Part shown: positions 15,217 to 23,855 of the stretch, piece after piece
Numbering within the stretch: position 1 is the first letter of the stretch
Layout of the letters: each line of letters opens with the position of its first letter
From: a virus
Length of the DNA: 43,179 nucleotides
Direction: 5' to 3' (one strand)
Virus record (IMG/VR): IMGVR_UViG_3300030333_002897
Span: 1-43,179 of that record
Translations under genes and position numbers: made by a program
The notes under the pieces: generated by a model
Database searches by the model: none
The model's input: only the letters and a program-made list of their open reading frames with translations
What the model was told of the DNA's origin: nothing

Positions 15217-15356
15217 TTAGGTTTATCCTGATAGTCTCACTATTAATTTTGTATTTTCATTTAGTCGAGGAGCAAGAACTTGAAACACATCACAATGGTC
15301 GAACTGAAGAAGCAAGCCAGACGGAAAGCCAGACGAACTCCAACAGTCGTCAATAA
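15213..15356 (+). CDS. Possible 47-residue single-pass membrane protein
   Basis: ATG 15213 overlaps the DenV stop (ATGA) and has AGGGAAAGG just upstream. The product begins MIRFILIVSLLILYFHL, a good transmembrane segment, followed by a polar Glu/Gln/Asn/Ser-rich tail. It overlaps the next gene by 77 bases in another frame. The hydrophobic start, ribosome site and coupling favour a real gene; the overlap and short length argue for caution. Function unknown. Confidence 0.4.
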   Translation: MIRFILIVSLLILYFHLVEEQELETHHNGRTEEASQTESQTNSNSRQ

Positions 15357-15564
15357 GAAAGCGTTGGGTATGGTTAGTAAGGCTTGTGAGAAATGGGGAG
15401 AACACGTGGCTATCTACCAGGACTCAGATACCCGGAGACACATAGCTGATGCTGTGGCCCATAGGCTTCATATATCTCATGGAGTGGTCAGGAACCAGAT
15501 GGATATTTTTCATAGGATGGCGGATTATGACCAAGGCCCAAACAATCTCGATGTGGAAGAGTAA
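15280..15564 (+). CDS. Small basic protein of unknown function, probable TTG start
   Basis: 94 residues, not recognised. TTG 15280 is preferred over ATG 15295 because GAGGAG lies about eight bases upstream of the TTG and nothing similar precedes the ATG. The N-terminus is basic (LKKQARRKARRTPTVVNKK); residues about 50-80 (DTRRHIADAVAHRLHISHGVVRNQMDIFHRM) could form an HTH-like helical bundle. It overlaps the next gene by 38 bases. Confidence 0.6.
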   Translation: MKHITMVELKKQARRKARRTPTVVNKKALGMVSKACEKWGEHVAIYQDSDTRRHIADAVAHRLHISHGVVRNQMDIFHRMADYDQGPNNLDVEE

Positions 15565-15823
15565 ACTATCCACTAATCTTGGCTGGTCAGTAAGAGGACT
15601 GCTGGCTGTATATAAAAACCAAACCGATGAGGAGAAATCTAGTAAGGCCACACTGAGTAGTAATGGTTTAGGGTTCACTGGGTACGATGCGGATGTTCTG
15701 ACAGAGATAGCTGAGTGCTACCAGAAGACCGGATGCCTGAACCATGTACAGAAGATGATCCTCTTCCGGAGGATGCCCAAATACGCGGGTCAACTTTATA
15801 AACAGTATGGAGAAAAGAAATGA
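15527..15823 (+). CDS. Conserved-type phage protein of unknown function
   Basis: 98 residues from ATG 15527; the open frame reaches 15449, but that part overlaps the previous gene and looks like shadow sequence, and ATG 15551 is an alternative start. The pattern WKSKLSTNLGWSVRGLLAVY, GLGFTGYDADVLTEIAECYQ and MILFRRMPKYAGQLYKQY recurs, as far as I recall, in many phage hypothetical proteins near replication and repair genes, but no biochemical role is known to me. The stop overlaps the next start as ATGA. Confidence 0.65.
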   Translation: MTKAQTISMWKSKLSTNLGWSVRGLLAVYKNQTDEEKSSKATLSSNGLGFTGYDADVLTEIAECYQKTGCLNHVQKMILFRRMPKYAGQLYKQYGEKK

Positions 15824-16356
15824 AGCATGCATTCTTGGACGTAGAAGCATTCCGGTTGAAGAAACCCTGGGTGGCACCACTCTGCAATGTGGCAGCAGTG
15901 ATCTTCGATGAGAAGGCTGAGGTGAGGGGATCGATAGATCTCTATGTCCACCCTGATCAGTTCCCAGAGTTCAGCAGTGCGGAACAGTCAACCGTTGATT
16001 GGTGGCAGAGCCAGCCGAAGTATAACGACCTGATGAATCGGATGAAGATGCTGGGGGACTTCCCTTCGGAAGTAATGAAGAACCTAAGCTTTTGCTTGGA
16101 GGGGGTAGAAGCATTCTGGTTTGCCGGTCCTCAGTATGACCAGATAATGCTTGAGGCTTACTTTGATGCTTTCGGGATGAGGTACCCCTGGAAGTATAAC
16201 CAGGCCCGGGACTTCCGGACTATTCGGAAACAGTACCCTGAGATAATGGATACCATTCCCCCTAACCCGAATGCCCACCTGGCTATTGAGGATTGCTTGT
16301 ACGACGTATCCCGGCTAAAAGCTATCTCGGATACTCTGGGAACGACCTGGAAGTAG
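15820..16356 (+). CDS. DEDDh 3'-5' exonuclease, Rv2179c-like
   Basis: 178 residues of the DnaQ-like fold, Rv2179c type (3'-5' exoribonuclease in characterised relatives). All five active-site residues are visible: D7 and E9 (FLDVEAF), D107 (PQYDQIML), H153 and D158 (AHLAIEDCLYD). It could trim RNA or DNA ends; the phage role is unknown. It is the last gene of the rightward block, with the strong terminator at 16384 after it, and is coupled to the preceding gene by a 4-base overlap. Confidence 0.85.
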   Translation: MKHAFLDVEAFRLKKPWVAPLCNVAAVIFDEKAEVRGSIDLYVHPDQFPEFSSAEQSTVDWWQSQPKYNDLMNRMKMLGDFPSEVMKNLSFCLEGVEAFWFAGPQYDQIMLEAYFDAFGMRYPWKYNQARDFRTIRKQYPEIMDTIPPNPNAHLAIEDCLYDVSRLKAISDTLGTTWK

Positions 16357-16383
16357 CTCCTGAGGTCAGCTGAGGCTGGGTTT

Positions 16384-16425
16384 AAGGGGTCGGGGGTATA
16401 TTACCCTACCGGCCCCTTATTTTTG
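16384..16425 (+). terminator. Strong terminator between converging gene blocks
   Basis: The stem AAGGGGTCGG pairs with CCGGCCCCTT (one G-U), with an inner GGGTA/TACCC pairing around a TAT loop, followed by ATTTTTG on the plus strand. On the minus strand the hairpin is followed only by TTAAACCC, so it mainly stops rightward transcription but may slow polymerase leaving the leftward late block. Confidence 0.9.
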
Positions 16426-16431
16426 ACCCCT

Positions 16432-16764
16432 TCAGGACGGCCAGGGGAACCCAGGAAGCTCAGATACCAGTTCCTCAGCAGTGGGTACTGACTGAGAACC
16501 CGACATCACAGCATCCAATCGCTGATAGCAGTACTCCCAAACCTGGTCACGCCACTCCACACCTGCCTGGCCCTCAGCCTGGAATCGGCTGTTCTGGGAT
16601 GTAGCATAAGTGCAGAGACTCATGATATTGTCGTAGTTCCTTTCTCGAGCAGTATCATCCAGGTGTTTCTGTACCGCTCCCACCAGATGACTCCTCAGTG
16701 CCTCCTGCTGTTCCTGCTGTTTCTGTTCCAGTGTTTTCACCGTTGCTTCCTGAATCCAGCTCAT
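16432..16764 (-). CDS. Late protein of unknown function, possible tail-fibre-associated or assembly protein
   Basis: 110 residues, the last gene of the leftward late block. The N-terminus is helical and Gln-rich (VKTLEQKQQEQQEALRSHLV); the core ERNYDNIMSLCTYATSQNSRFQAEGQAGVEWRD is split here for reading as ERNYDNIMSLCTYA, then FQAEGQAGVEWRD, and PTAEELVSELPGFPWP ends it. This pattern recurs in many phage proteins encoded just after tail fibres, often listed as DUF4376-like. Its first 110 bases overlap the upstream gene in another frame. A fibre chaperone or accessory role is suggested by position only. Confidence 0.65.
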   Translation of the reverse strand: MSWIQEATVKTLEQKQQEQQEALRSHLVGAVQKHLDDTARERNYDNIMSLCTYATSQNSRFQAEGQAGVEWRDQVWEYCYQRLDAVMSGSQSVPTAEELVSELPGFPWPS

Positions 16765-17056
16765 CTTCTACCTCGTCGTATGGGGGGAGTTCAATCGGGC
16801 CATCCACATTCACTTCGATGGGGACTGGGAACCGAGTTATTTCTGGAGCTCTAGGGCCGTGTGGAAGCCTCAGGGTTAATTCATAATCAGACCCCGTGCG
16901 TGACACTTGACCCAGTACCGGATGTTCTGCTGTGGCTCCATCAGGGAGTTCTGACAGGTCGTAGTCTATGCCGTCTACGGTCAGCACGGGTGCTGCGTAA
17001 GATACTTTCGGCTGCGGCTCGTCAGAGCGTACCGGCGATAGGTTAATTGTAAGCAT
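16655..17056 (-). CDS. Tail-fibre-region protein with low-complexity C-terminus
   Basis: 133 residues from ATG 17056; GGAGGTGG lies five bases upstream, so the GTG at 17065 is not the start. The start overlaps the upstream stop (TAATG). Residues 20-95 include DGIDYDLSELPDGA and RLPHGPRAPEITRFPVPIEV, a pattern familiar from proteins encoded beside tail fibres in many phages. The last 35 residues are Gly/Ser/Thr/Glu-rich (GTETAGTAGGTEESSGGSG) and probably disordered. Function not established. Confidence 0.65.
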   Translation of the reverse strand: MLTINLSPVRSDEPQPKVSYAAPVLTVDGIDYDLSELPDGATAEHPVLGQVSRTGSDYELTLRLPHGPRAPEITRFPVPIEVNVDGPIELPPYDEVEDELDSGSNGENTGTETAGTAGGTEESSGGSGTETPG

Positions 17057-17772
17057 TAGAACCACCTCCCGATTGTCACGATTTTAAAATCCACCGGGTT
17101 GGTAGTTGACGTAGCCCTATAGACCCTCAGGTACAAGGACGAAGAGGGGTGACTCAAACAACCAGCCCAATAGGTTTCATTACTGAAGGTTACGTAAGAT
17201 CCCACGGGGGTAGCGCTCACAAAGGTGGCTGGTTGAGGAAACGGGCCCAAAAGCGCGCTATTGAAAATAGAGCCGACAGCACTGTCTACCGGTCCGGACG
17301 ACCTTACGACGGTTACGCATATCAAAGTCCCATCAGCAAATTTTGTATACTCGCCGTTAGCGTTCGACCCCCGCTCGATAATAGCCCCGGTGGGTACGCC
17401 GCCGGACTGGGAGACGGTGCCGAGGATGTTCTTCTGAGAGTATTGCTGAAACCACTGGCCCCATGAACCGTCCTGGTACGTCCTCACGTAGGAACGGTTC
17501 TGTAATGAAAACGTGCCAGAAACCTCACTCCAGATTTGTAAAGCAGATCCGGCGTTTTCTCGAAAAACTTGTAAGACACCATAGTTGTTGACTGATGGTC
17601 TACTTCCGGTCGCTTGGTTGTTAATGAAGTAGGTTCCGGTAGCCAAGGAGTTATCATCAAATGACTCCCCAGACCCGATAACAAAATCGGCCATATCTGC
17701 TCCGAGGCCGTATTGTCTTATCAGTTCATTTAAAGACCTTTGACTCAACCCATCTGCTATTTGTCTACTCAT
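17056..17772 (-). CDS. Tail fibre protein, distal part, pyocin-knob-like
   Basis: 238 residues. The middle region TGTYFINNQATGSRPSV, then FRENAGSALQIW, RSYVRTYQDGSWGQW and FQQYSQKNILG, has the look of pyocin-knob/tail-fibre repeats that bind host surface sugars. The C-terminal 90 residues start at GAIIERGSNANGEYTKFADGTLICV, a common phage fibre C-terminal domain, and end in beta-rich sequence finishing IGRWF. Its start overlaps the upstream fibre stop by 4 bases (ATGA), so the two are translated together and probably assemble together as the receptor-binding structure. Confidence 0.8.
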   Translation of the reverse strand: MSRQIADGLSQRSLNELIRQYGLGADMADFVIGSGESFDDNSLATGTYFINNQATGSRPSVNNYGVLQVFRENAGSALQIWSEVSGTFSLQNRSYVRTYQDGSWGQWFQQYSQKNILGTVSQSGGVPTGAIIERGSNANGEYTKFADGTLICVTVVRSSGPVDSAVGSIFNSALLGPFPQPATFVSATPVGSYVTFSNETYWAGCLSHPSSSLYLRVYRATSTTNPVDFKIVTIGRWF

Positions 17773-19403
17773 GCTGTCAGTACCTCCAATTCAGAAGCGG
17801 AAAGGGCGCGGGGGATGAACACAACCCTCCTGTATATTTTGTTACTAACCGTATACCCGGCAAAATCGAGAATCGCATTAACCAAAAGGTTGCCATTGTG
17901 CGGCCCTGAGTTGGTAGACCCCGCTACTGCTAGTATCCGGCTGTCAGGAGTTAGCGAGATTGCCATCTTAACGCCAGAGGTATAGCTTTCCCCGGCGGGG
18001 AGTGGCAGCGACACGACGTTGTCGCCGTCGAAACTGAACAGGCTATTTGTCGACCCCGGCGCATAGAAATACCTTCGTATAGAGCCGTTGTCGAGAAACG
18101 AGAACGTATCCTCTTGTTCTGCTATAAGCGACCCCTCCACAAATAGAGTGCCTTCAGATTGACTCCACTCAGCACCAAGTGTTCGGGTGCAGGCGTCTGC
18201 AATTCGGCTGGTAATGGAACCCTGAGTTTTTATGTAGCTCGTCGGGAAAAGGCCCTGCTCAATCTGCGCGCCCCAGAAGTAGGACGAGTCCCCCGGAGTC
18301 GCCGAGGTATTGAACGCCGGCCCGTCTAAGGCCGGATAGAGTTGGATGCGACAACTACTAGAACCCGCTGCAGAACCATAAATCCCCAGTCGATACCAAC
18401 CGTTACCCCACTCCTCCAAAAGCGTTCCGCTGAGGACAAAACCACCGAAGTTGGTTTGCTCGACGATAGTGCCGGTGTCGAGGTCTAAAACTGCTCGGCC
18501 ACCATTGCCGCCAAAAACTATAACGATCATCGCATAACGCGACGTGTTCTTCTTTACGAAGGCGGAGACGCAGGTCGTAGCCCCCGTGGAGATCGTGACT
18601 GTTTGACCCAGAGCCCCAGCGCTGGTCTCCCCCGCCGCTTGGATGACTTCGTCGGCGCTATTAACCCCGTCTGGTGCTATCGTTTGATTGAAGCTCACGG
18701 GCTCTAGCCGTATGCTGCTCCACGGCGACAAGTTCAGCGCTTCGCTGTAAAGGGCCTTGTTTGTCCTTTGTTCCTCAATCAACAGACCCTCACGATTGCC
18801 GACTAGCCTTTGATCCCCCGCCGCGACTTCGGTAAGCCCCCCTGTTGCATTGCGAGCCGAGGCGACCCCGGACCGGGCGTAATCCAAAATGCCGTTAAAC
18901 GGGCGCTGCGTCAGGGAATCGACCGGCCCCTCGTAGACCTCGTATTTATTGTTAGCGAAATCGAAGTTAAGCGTTGCCTCGGCGAGAAGGGATTCCCTCA
19001 ATCTATCTTGCTCATACCTGGTATCCAAGAGATACTGCGGGTGGGGATCAGCAGCATTCTCATGTTCAACCACAGATGCAGCTTGTAACTGGTCAATAAG
19101 CCTCATGGCTCGTGTCCAGATTGTAGCTGTTTCTATGTCCCCCTGGGATAGCTCAGGCAGATTATACTGGCTGGTGAAATCCCTGAAGATTGCATAGGCT
19201 CCGGAGTCAGATGCCCCTGACCAGCTAGCAGACAGCTTGATCTGAGTATTGCTATCTACACTAGAGACCGTGTAGGGAACTGGAACCCCGGCCAGTATAA
19301 ACCCATCTCCGACTGAGACGTTAGCGAGCCAGGCAGTGCCTGACCCGGTAACGACGTTGCTGCCATTAGTAACAGCAGCCGTTCCTACTTTGTACTGAGA
19401 CAT
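17769..19403 (-). CDS. Tail fibre protein
   Basis: 544 residues. The N-terminus (KVGTAAVTNGSNVVTGSGTAWL, split as VTNGSNVVTGSGTAWL) is the beta-sandwich virion-attachment domain common in phage fibres; residues 90-135 are helical (RAMRLIDQLQ, HENAADPHPQYLL). From about residue 195 there are two jelly-roll or concanavalin-like segments (TNKALYSEALNLSPW, NGWYRLGIYGSA, then EGTLFVEGSLIAEQED, RRVVFIPRALSASELEVL) of the kind that bind carbohydrates. Codon use from about 18990 downward, with many CG dinucleotides, looks unlike the flanking genes and may mark a swapped host-range module. It directly follows the tail-tip gene. Confidence 0.85.
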   Translation of the reverse strand: MSQYKVGTAAVTNGSNVVTGSGTAWLANVSVGDGFILAGVPVPYTVSSVDSNTQIKLSASWSGASDSGAYAIFRDFTSQYNLPELSQGDIETATIWTRAMRLIDQLQAASVVEHENAADPHPQYLLDTRYEQDRLRESLLAEATLNFDFANNKYEVYEGPVDSLTQRPFNGILDYARSGVASARNATGGLTEVAAGDQRLVGNREGLLIEEQRTNKALYSEALNLSPWSSIRLEPVSFNQTIAPDGVNSADEVIQAAGETSAGALGQTVTISTGATTCVSAFVKKNTSRYAMIVIVFGGNGGRAVLDLDTGTIVEQTNFGGFVLSGTLLEEWGNGWYRLGIYGSAAGSSSCRIQLYPALDGPAFNTSATPGDSSYFWGAQIEQGLFPTSYIKTQGSITSRIADACTRTLGAEWSQSEGTLFVEGSLIAEQEDTFSFLDNGSIRRYFYAPGSTNSLFSFDGDNVVSLPLPAGESYTSGVKMAISLTPDSRILAVAGSTNSGPHNGNLLVNAILDFAGYTVSNKIYRRVVFIPRALSASELEVLTA

Positions 19404-19413
19404 ATAGTCCTCC

Positions 19414-22400
19414 TTAGTTTAGTTTAGCCCAGGTAGAACCATTCCACCACCACAGGTCTCCATTAGAATCACTCTTAAATCCGGTTTTGCTTGACCCCGG
19501 ACTACTAGTCGGAGCTGCCCCAAGCTTAGGCATCTCTATCTCGAATGACCCACCTAGAGTTCGAAGGGCCGGTCCAGTAGTAGAGGTAGCCTGTACCCCA
19601 GCTCCCTGTTGAGAAACCCCACTAACACCTGTGGCAGAATGTGATCTACCGGAGATAGCCGTCTTATTATTTCCAACTGAGGTATTACCTACAGCAACCA
19701 CGGTTAGATCATTGTAGGATAGCCCTCTCCTCCCTATCCGGATAACCTCCTCGTTCTGACCACTACCATCTAGGTCATCATAAAGATTAATAACATCCAG
19801 ATCAGAGTTTATAAGAACTCTCTTATTACTTCCCAGTGGACTAGTCTGGATGTCCCCCTGGACTATGATCCTTGACCCATCCCATTTTAGATAAGAATAC
19901 AAGTCCCCGATATTCAGCTTGGGATCACCAGCATCATCACCAAGCCACCATCCCAGAGTGACATCATCTGAATATCCAGTCTTACCTGACCTAATGCTAC
20001 CACCCGTTTGGATTTCCATGTAACCTGTGGTGATTAAACTTCCCCCAAGAGTACCACCATCAATGTTAACAGTTCCACCAAAGGTACCAGTGCCATCGAA
20101 GTAAACATTCCCTAGTTCGTCCACACCAAACTTCAGCTTATCCCCAACGGGCTGGGATGTATCCAAGGCCCAATGAAGATAAGTTGTTCCATCGATGGTG
20201 CGGGGTCCTAGTCCAGATTCGATGGTTCCACTGATGGAACGAATTAGGCCCTCAGCGGTAATTGTCTCAGTTGCGTTTAGGGTTCCAGTGGTTATCTTGG
20301 CAGCAGTTACGTTCACAATCTTTTGTGAGGGTACTGCATCATCCCCTAGATTAGCTTCTATAAAATTCCTATCAGCCTGATCTACAAGATAAGCCCAACT
20401 ACTCAGTCCGGACAAGTCCACGCCAGTAAGGGTCTTCACTGAATACTCAGTGCTATATGCAGCCCCTTGACGTCCGAATTCATCAAAAGGGAGGAGTATC
20501 ACGTAGTGCTGAGTCCCCTCAGAAAGCCCTGAGAGAGTGATTGTGGTGTCACTGGTAGTAACTACCGGGTCCATCGTATTAGGGTCAATAGACGGCACCT
20601 CAGACACCCATACGGATACCCCACTGTAGTCCAGGTCGTCCGGCTTGGTGTAAGAAATATCAATGGTCTTAAATCCTGGAGTAATCCTCAGTCCTTGCAG
20701 ATTGCCCGGGGGCGGATTATCCACGGAAAGGGAAGCCGGTTTCTCACTAACCTGGTTTAGCCTACCCCTACAGTAAACCCTGAGTTCAAAGCTCCTCCAT
20801 GCTCCAACCTGACCGGTCTTCCGTTTGTAGTCCTCCGCATTCTTCTCATAGGTATAAGTATAGTATGGATCAACTACCCACTCAGTTCTAACCAACCTCA
20901 GGGAAATACCGGTTCCGTTGTCATACTGAGCCCACACTTCAACCTGGTAATCCTTGAAGTATTGGTCCAGGTTTCCTCCTGAAGCCCCGATGTATCCCTC
21001 AGAACCTAACGGCAACCACTGATCGATTGAGGTCTTTCTCCACTCGAACTTAGCATCCTTACCAGTGAACACCGTGTCATTCCCCTGATCCAGTAGCTCC
21101 AAACCATTCACTCTAGGAGCAGGGAGGTACTTAGCTACTTCAGGATCAAAGATGTCCTGGGAATTGCTGACGGTTATCAGGGCTTGATCTGTAGTCCCTG
21201 ACCGGATTCCCTGGGTAGATACCGAGGAGACACGGACTTGATACTGAGAACCATCAGCTTTAACTACAAAGCTAGCCCTCCCATCAACATCCGTTGGACC
21301 AACCGTAATCCAGTCTGGGTCACTGACCTTTTTGTACTGAACAAACGAGTGGCCATAGTTAGCATCAGCCGGAGCTGTTGTATTAACCACAACCGTGGAG
21401 ACCACAGCATCGGGTGTTCTGGGTTCATAGGCTATCTCATTTAACAACAGAGATGTAGGAAGCTCAGCCGTGAACCCGTCAACCGTGTGGTTCTGGTAGT
21501 AGTAAGTAGACTTTCTACCAAGTCCAGTAATGCTTCTGATCCGGAATTGATATTCAGCATCAGTCACATTATCTAGGGAGACCTGGTTATCCTGCCAGTA
21601 GCTCGCTAGGTCAATGAAATCCCCACCACTTGAGGCCAAGCGATATTGAATCTCATAGGCATCAGCACTGGGTTGATCCAACCAAGAAATATTAAGCCTG
21701 ACACGTTTGCTTCTATCAACAGACTCGTATATCTCCTCCGAGAAGTTGAGGTTAGTTGGGGATGAAATAGAAATCCCCGAGGGGATAGAAAGTGCTGGAG
21801 GAGGTGTAAGTGCAAGAGCATCACCCTCCGACCAGCTATAAATCTCAGGAGCATCTTCTCTCAGCTCCAGTTTAACCCCAGTATTGAAGGATACCTCCAT
21901 CTTCTCTATCCGGAATACTTTTGGACTCCAACCAAGACGAGTATTATAAAGGTTGATCCGATCCCCTGGTGTTAACTGAAGAGCTTTGAATTTGAAGACC
22001 GCAGTACAAGACAAGCCAAATCGATTCCTTTCGATGTCGATCTTAGCTAGCCTACGTGCCAGTGTGGGGCTATTAGCAAAAGGAAAATCATAGTTCTTGC
22101 TAAGAACCTCCAGGTCCTGATTAACATAGCTGCTAATATAAAGCTCTTGAAACCCTACAGGCTTATATTCCTGATCTGGGTCAATATAAGTACCAGAAGC
22201 CACATTGTGCCGAGATGCTTTCCCTGGTCCTGGCTGGAAAGTCAGACCCCCAACGAAATCCGATTCATCCAAGTCCATAACGGGAGCTTGATAAGCACCC
22301 GGAACAATACTCCATAGTCCCTGACTATAAACCGGATAAGAAGCACCGGCTCGGCAAAGACTCTGAACAATCTCCATCGGGGATACTGCGATCTTGAAGG

Positions 22401-23289
22401 TACCATTAACCGTATATCTTTTCTCGGTTGTACCCACACCCGAAGCAACCAGTTCATCAGCAATGTTAGCAGCTGCAATAAAAGAAGCCTCGTCTATTTC
22501 GGAAGTGCTAGCACCAAACATCCTATCCCATACCAGAACATCTCTAACAATAAGAGCCTGGTTGTCAGTGTATCCAGTTGTTCCGGTCCTGGGATCATAG
22601 ATGTCATTTTTACCTCTAACCTTAAAAGTGAATTTAGGAAGACCCACATCACCGAAGGTCTCCTTGTCAAACGCCAAAGCTATCCAAACAAAAGCCTGAC
22701 CCTCCCCAATATGATCTAATGTCCAATTGGGTGGGGAGGAGTTATAGTCGTAGGAGTTATCAGTGTAGTTAGAGTTAAAGGTGGGAATCAGTGGAGCAGA
22801 ACCTCGATCACCAGTGGACCTCCAACAGAAGTGGTTATTACCGGTGATGGGATTTACAATCTGATTCATCTCAGAGTTGTAGGAAGGGCCAGCTGTGGCT
22901 ATAACCACACCATTAGCCCGAACCTCATCAATCTCTTCCACTTCATGTCCGGCGATGTGGTAGCACATCCAAAGAATGGTGTTATCCTTGCCATCATCCT
23001 CAATGTATATCAGCTGACCACCGACCAGGTTTTCTCCATAGATAACCAGTTGAGGTTCGGTAGATGACCGAATAGTCCTTTGTCGGTCCTGGTAGTCTTG
23101 TTCGGGAACTAGCCCCGCAGCCCACTCTTTTAATTGATCCTTGGCATATCCGTATGCCCCCAGGGTCATCACATTCAACCAAGCATTAGTCCAGTCCTCT
23201 AATGCCCCCAATGGATCGCTCAGGAAGTCCCCTGCTGAATCCACAAAGTCTTTAATAGGGTCTACTATGTAATCGTCGAACCAGCCCAT
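19414..23289 (-). CDS. Tail tip/central fibre protein, lambda J-like host specificity protein
   Basis: 1291 residues, the largest protein of the window. The N-terminal 500 residues (GWFDDYIVDPIKDFVDSAGD, SSTEPQLVIYGENLVGGQLI, VRGKNDIYDPRTG) look like the hub part of J-like tail-tip proteins. Residues about 520-990 contain fibronectin type III-like repeats (RLNISWLDQPSADAYEIQYR, QGLRITPGFKTIDISYTKP, TITLSGLSEGTQHYVI). From about 1000 it is beta-helical or fibre-like with Gly-rich repeats, ending SNGDLWWWNGSTWAKLN. It contacts the receptor or anchors fibres at the tail end. It shares the base pair at its start with the stop of the upstream tail gene. Confidence 0.88.
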   Translation of the reverse strand: MGWFDDYIVDPIKDFVDSAGDFLSDPLGALEDWTNAWLNVMTLGAYGYAKDQLKEWAAGLVPEQDYQDRQRTIRSSTEPQLVIYGENLVGGQLIYIEDDGKDNTILWMCYHIAGHEVEEIDEVRANGVVIATAGPSYNSEMNQIVNPITGNNHFCWRSTGDRGSAPLIPTFNSNYTDNSYDYNSSPPNWTLDHIGEGQAFVWIALAFDKETFGDVGLPKFTFKVRGKNDIYDPRTGTTGYTDNQALIVRDVLVWDRMFGASTSEIDEASFIAAANIADELVASGVGTTEKRYTVNGTFKIAVSPMEIVQSLCRAGASYPVYSQGLWSIVPGAYQAPVMDLDESDFVGGLTFQPGPGKASRHNVASGTYIDPDQEYKPVGFQELYISSYVNQDLEVLSKNYDFPFANSPTLARRLAKIDIERNRFGLSCTAVFKFKALQLTPGDRINLYNTRLGWSPKVFRIEKMEVSFNTGVKLELREDAPEIYSWSEGDALALTPPPALSIPSGISISSPTNLNFSEEIYESVDRSKRVRLNISWLDQPSADAYEIQYRLASSGGDFIDLASYWQDNQVSLDNVTDAEYQFRIRSITGLGRKSTYYYQNHTVDGFTAELPTSLLLNEIAYEPRTPDAVVSTVVVNTTAPADANYGHSFVQYKKVSDPDWITVGPTDVDGRASFVVKADGSQYQVRVSSVSTQGIRSGTTDQALITVSNSQDIFDPEVAKYLPAPRVNGLELLDQGNDTVFTGKDAKFEWRKTSIDQWLPLGSEGYIGASGGNLDQYFKDYQVEVWAQYDNGTGISLRLVRTEWVVDPYYTYTYEKNAEDYKRKTGQVGAWRSFELRVYCRGRLNQVSEKPASLSVDNPPPGNLQGLRITPGFKTIDISYTKPDDLDYSGVSVWVSEVPSIDPNTMDPVVTTSDTTITLSGLSEGTQHYVILLPFDEFGRQGAAYSTEYSVKTLTGVDLSGLSSWAYLVDQADRNFIEANLGDDAVPSQKIVNVTAAKITTGTLNATETITAEGLIRSISGTIESGLGPRTIDGTTYLHWALDTSQPVGDKLKFGVDELGNVYFDGTGTFGGTVNIDGGTLGGSLITTGYMEIQTGGSIRSGKTGYSDDVTLGWWLGDDAGDPKLNIGDLYSYLKWDGSRIIVQGDIQTSPLGSNKRVLINSDLDVINLYDDLDGSGQNEEVIRIGRRGLSYNDLTVVAVGNTSVGNNKTAISGRSHSATGVSGVSQQGAGVQATSTTGPALRTLGGSFEIEMPKLGAAPTSSPGSSKTGFKSDSNGDLWWWNGSTWAKLN

Positions 23290-23855
23290 TATTCGTAGAA
23301 CTCCCCTTTAGGCCAGATGATCTTTTTATCAGTCACCTGGTTGACGAATTCAAAGAACTTGTCCCCGGGATACTTTGCTTGATGATCCGAGTTCATGTTC
23401 CGCTCCAGTTTCTGTCGTGACCAATCAGCCAGCCTATCCCTAATGGTGATGATGATCTGGGAGGCATCACCATAGATAAATTTCAGGTCATCGGTTTTCC
23501 CCCTGAAATAAAGCATGGTGTCGTTCCCTAATAGCTCCCCCTGGTCACTGAGCATACCCACATGAATAGTGCAGGTTCGATTTATATAGTTGGTTGACCC
23601 GGCAGAGCCCAGGTTTTCATCACTGATACCTGAGATCATAGCCTCTATCTGCTGAGGGTCTAGATCAGTGTTTTCAGAATGGGAACTGATTGACCCCAGG
23701 TTCCCCCGGCCGATGTAAGTCTTGGTACCAATGGTGAAGTCATCGGTGAGACTACAAAACAGCATAGGCTCATCGAACCCTATCTCCACAAAGAAAACGG
23801 GGCGAAATACCCCGTCATCCAATGCATCTATAATCTCTTGAGGAATTGATCTCAT
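23289..23855 (-). CDS. Tail protein upstream of the tail tip, baseplate-hub type
   Basis: 188 residues from ATG 23855, which overlaps the previous stop (TAATG); a longer frame to 23918 is rejected for that reason. Recognisable stretches are RPVFFVEIGFDEPMLFCS, FRGKTDDLKFIYGDASQI and TIRDRLADWSRQKLERNM, typical of the minor tail protein encoded just before the tail-tip protein in many siphophages. It probably forms part of the tail-tip complex that closes the tail tube; no enzyme motif is seen. Confidence 0.7.
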   Translation of the reverse strand: MRSIPQEIIDALDDGVFRPVFFVEIGFDEPMLFCSLTDDFTIGTKTYIGRGNLGSISSHSENTDLDPQQIEAMISGISDENLGSAGSTNYINRTCTIHVGMLSDQGELLGNDTMLYFRGKTDDLKFIYGDASQIIITIRDRLADWSRQKLERNMNSDHQAKYPGDKFFEFVNQVTDKKIIWPKGEFYE

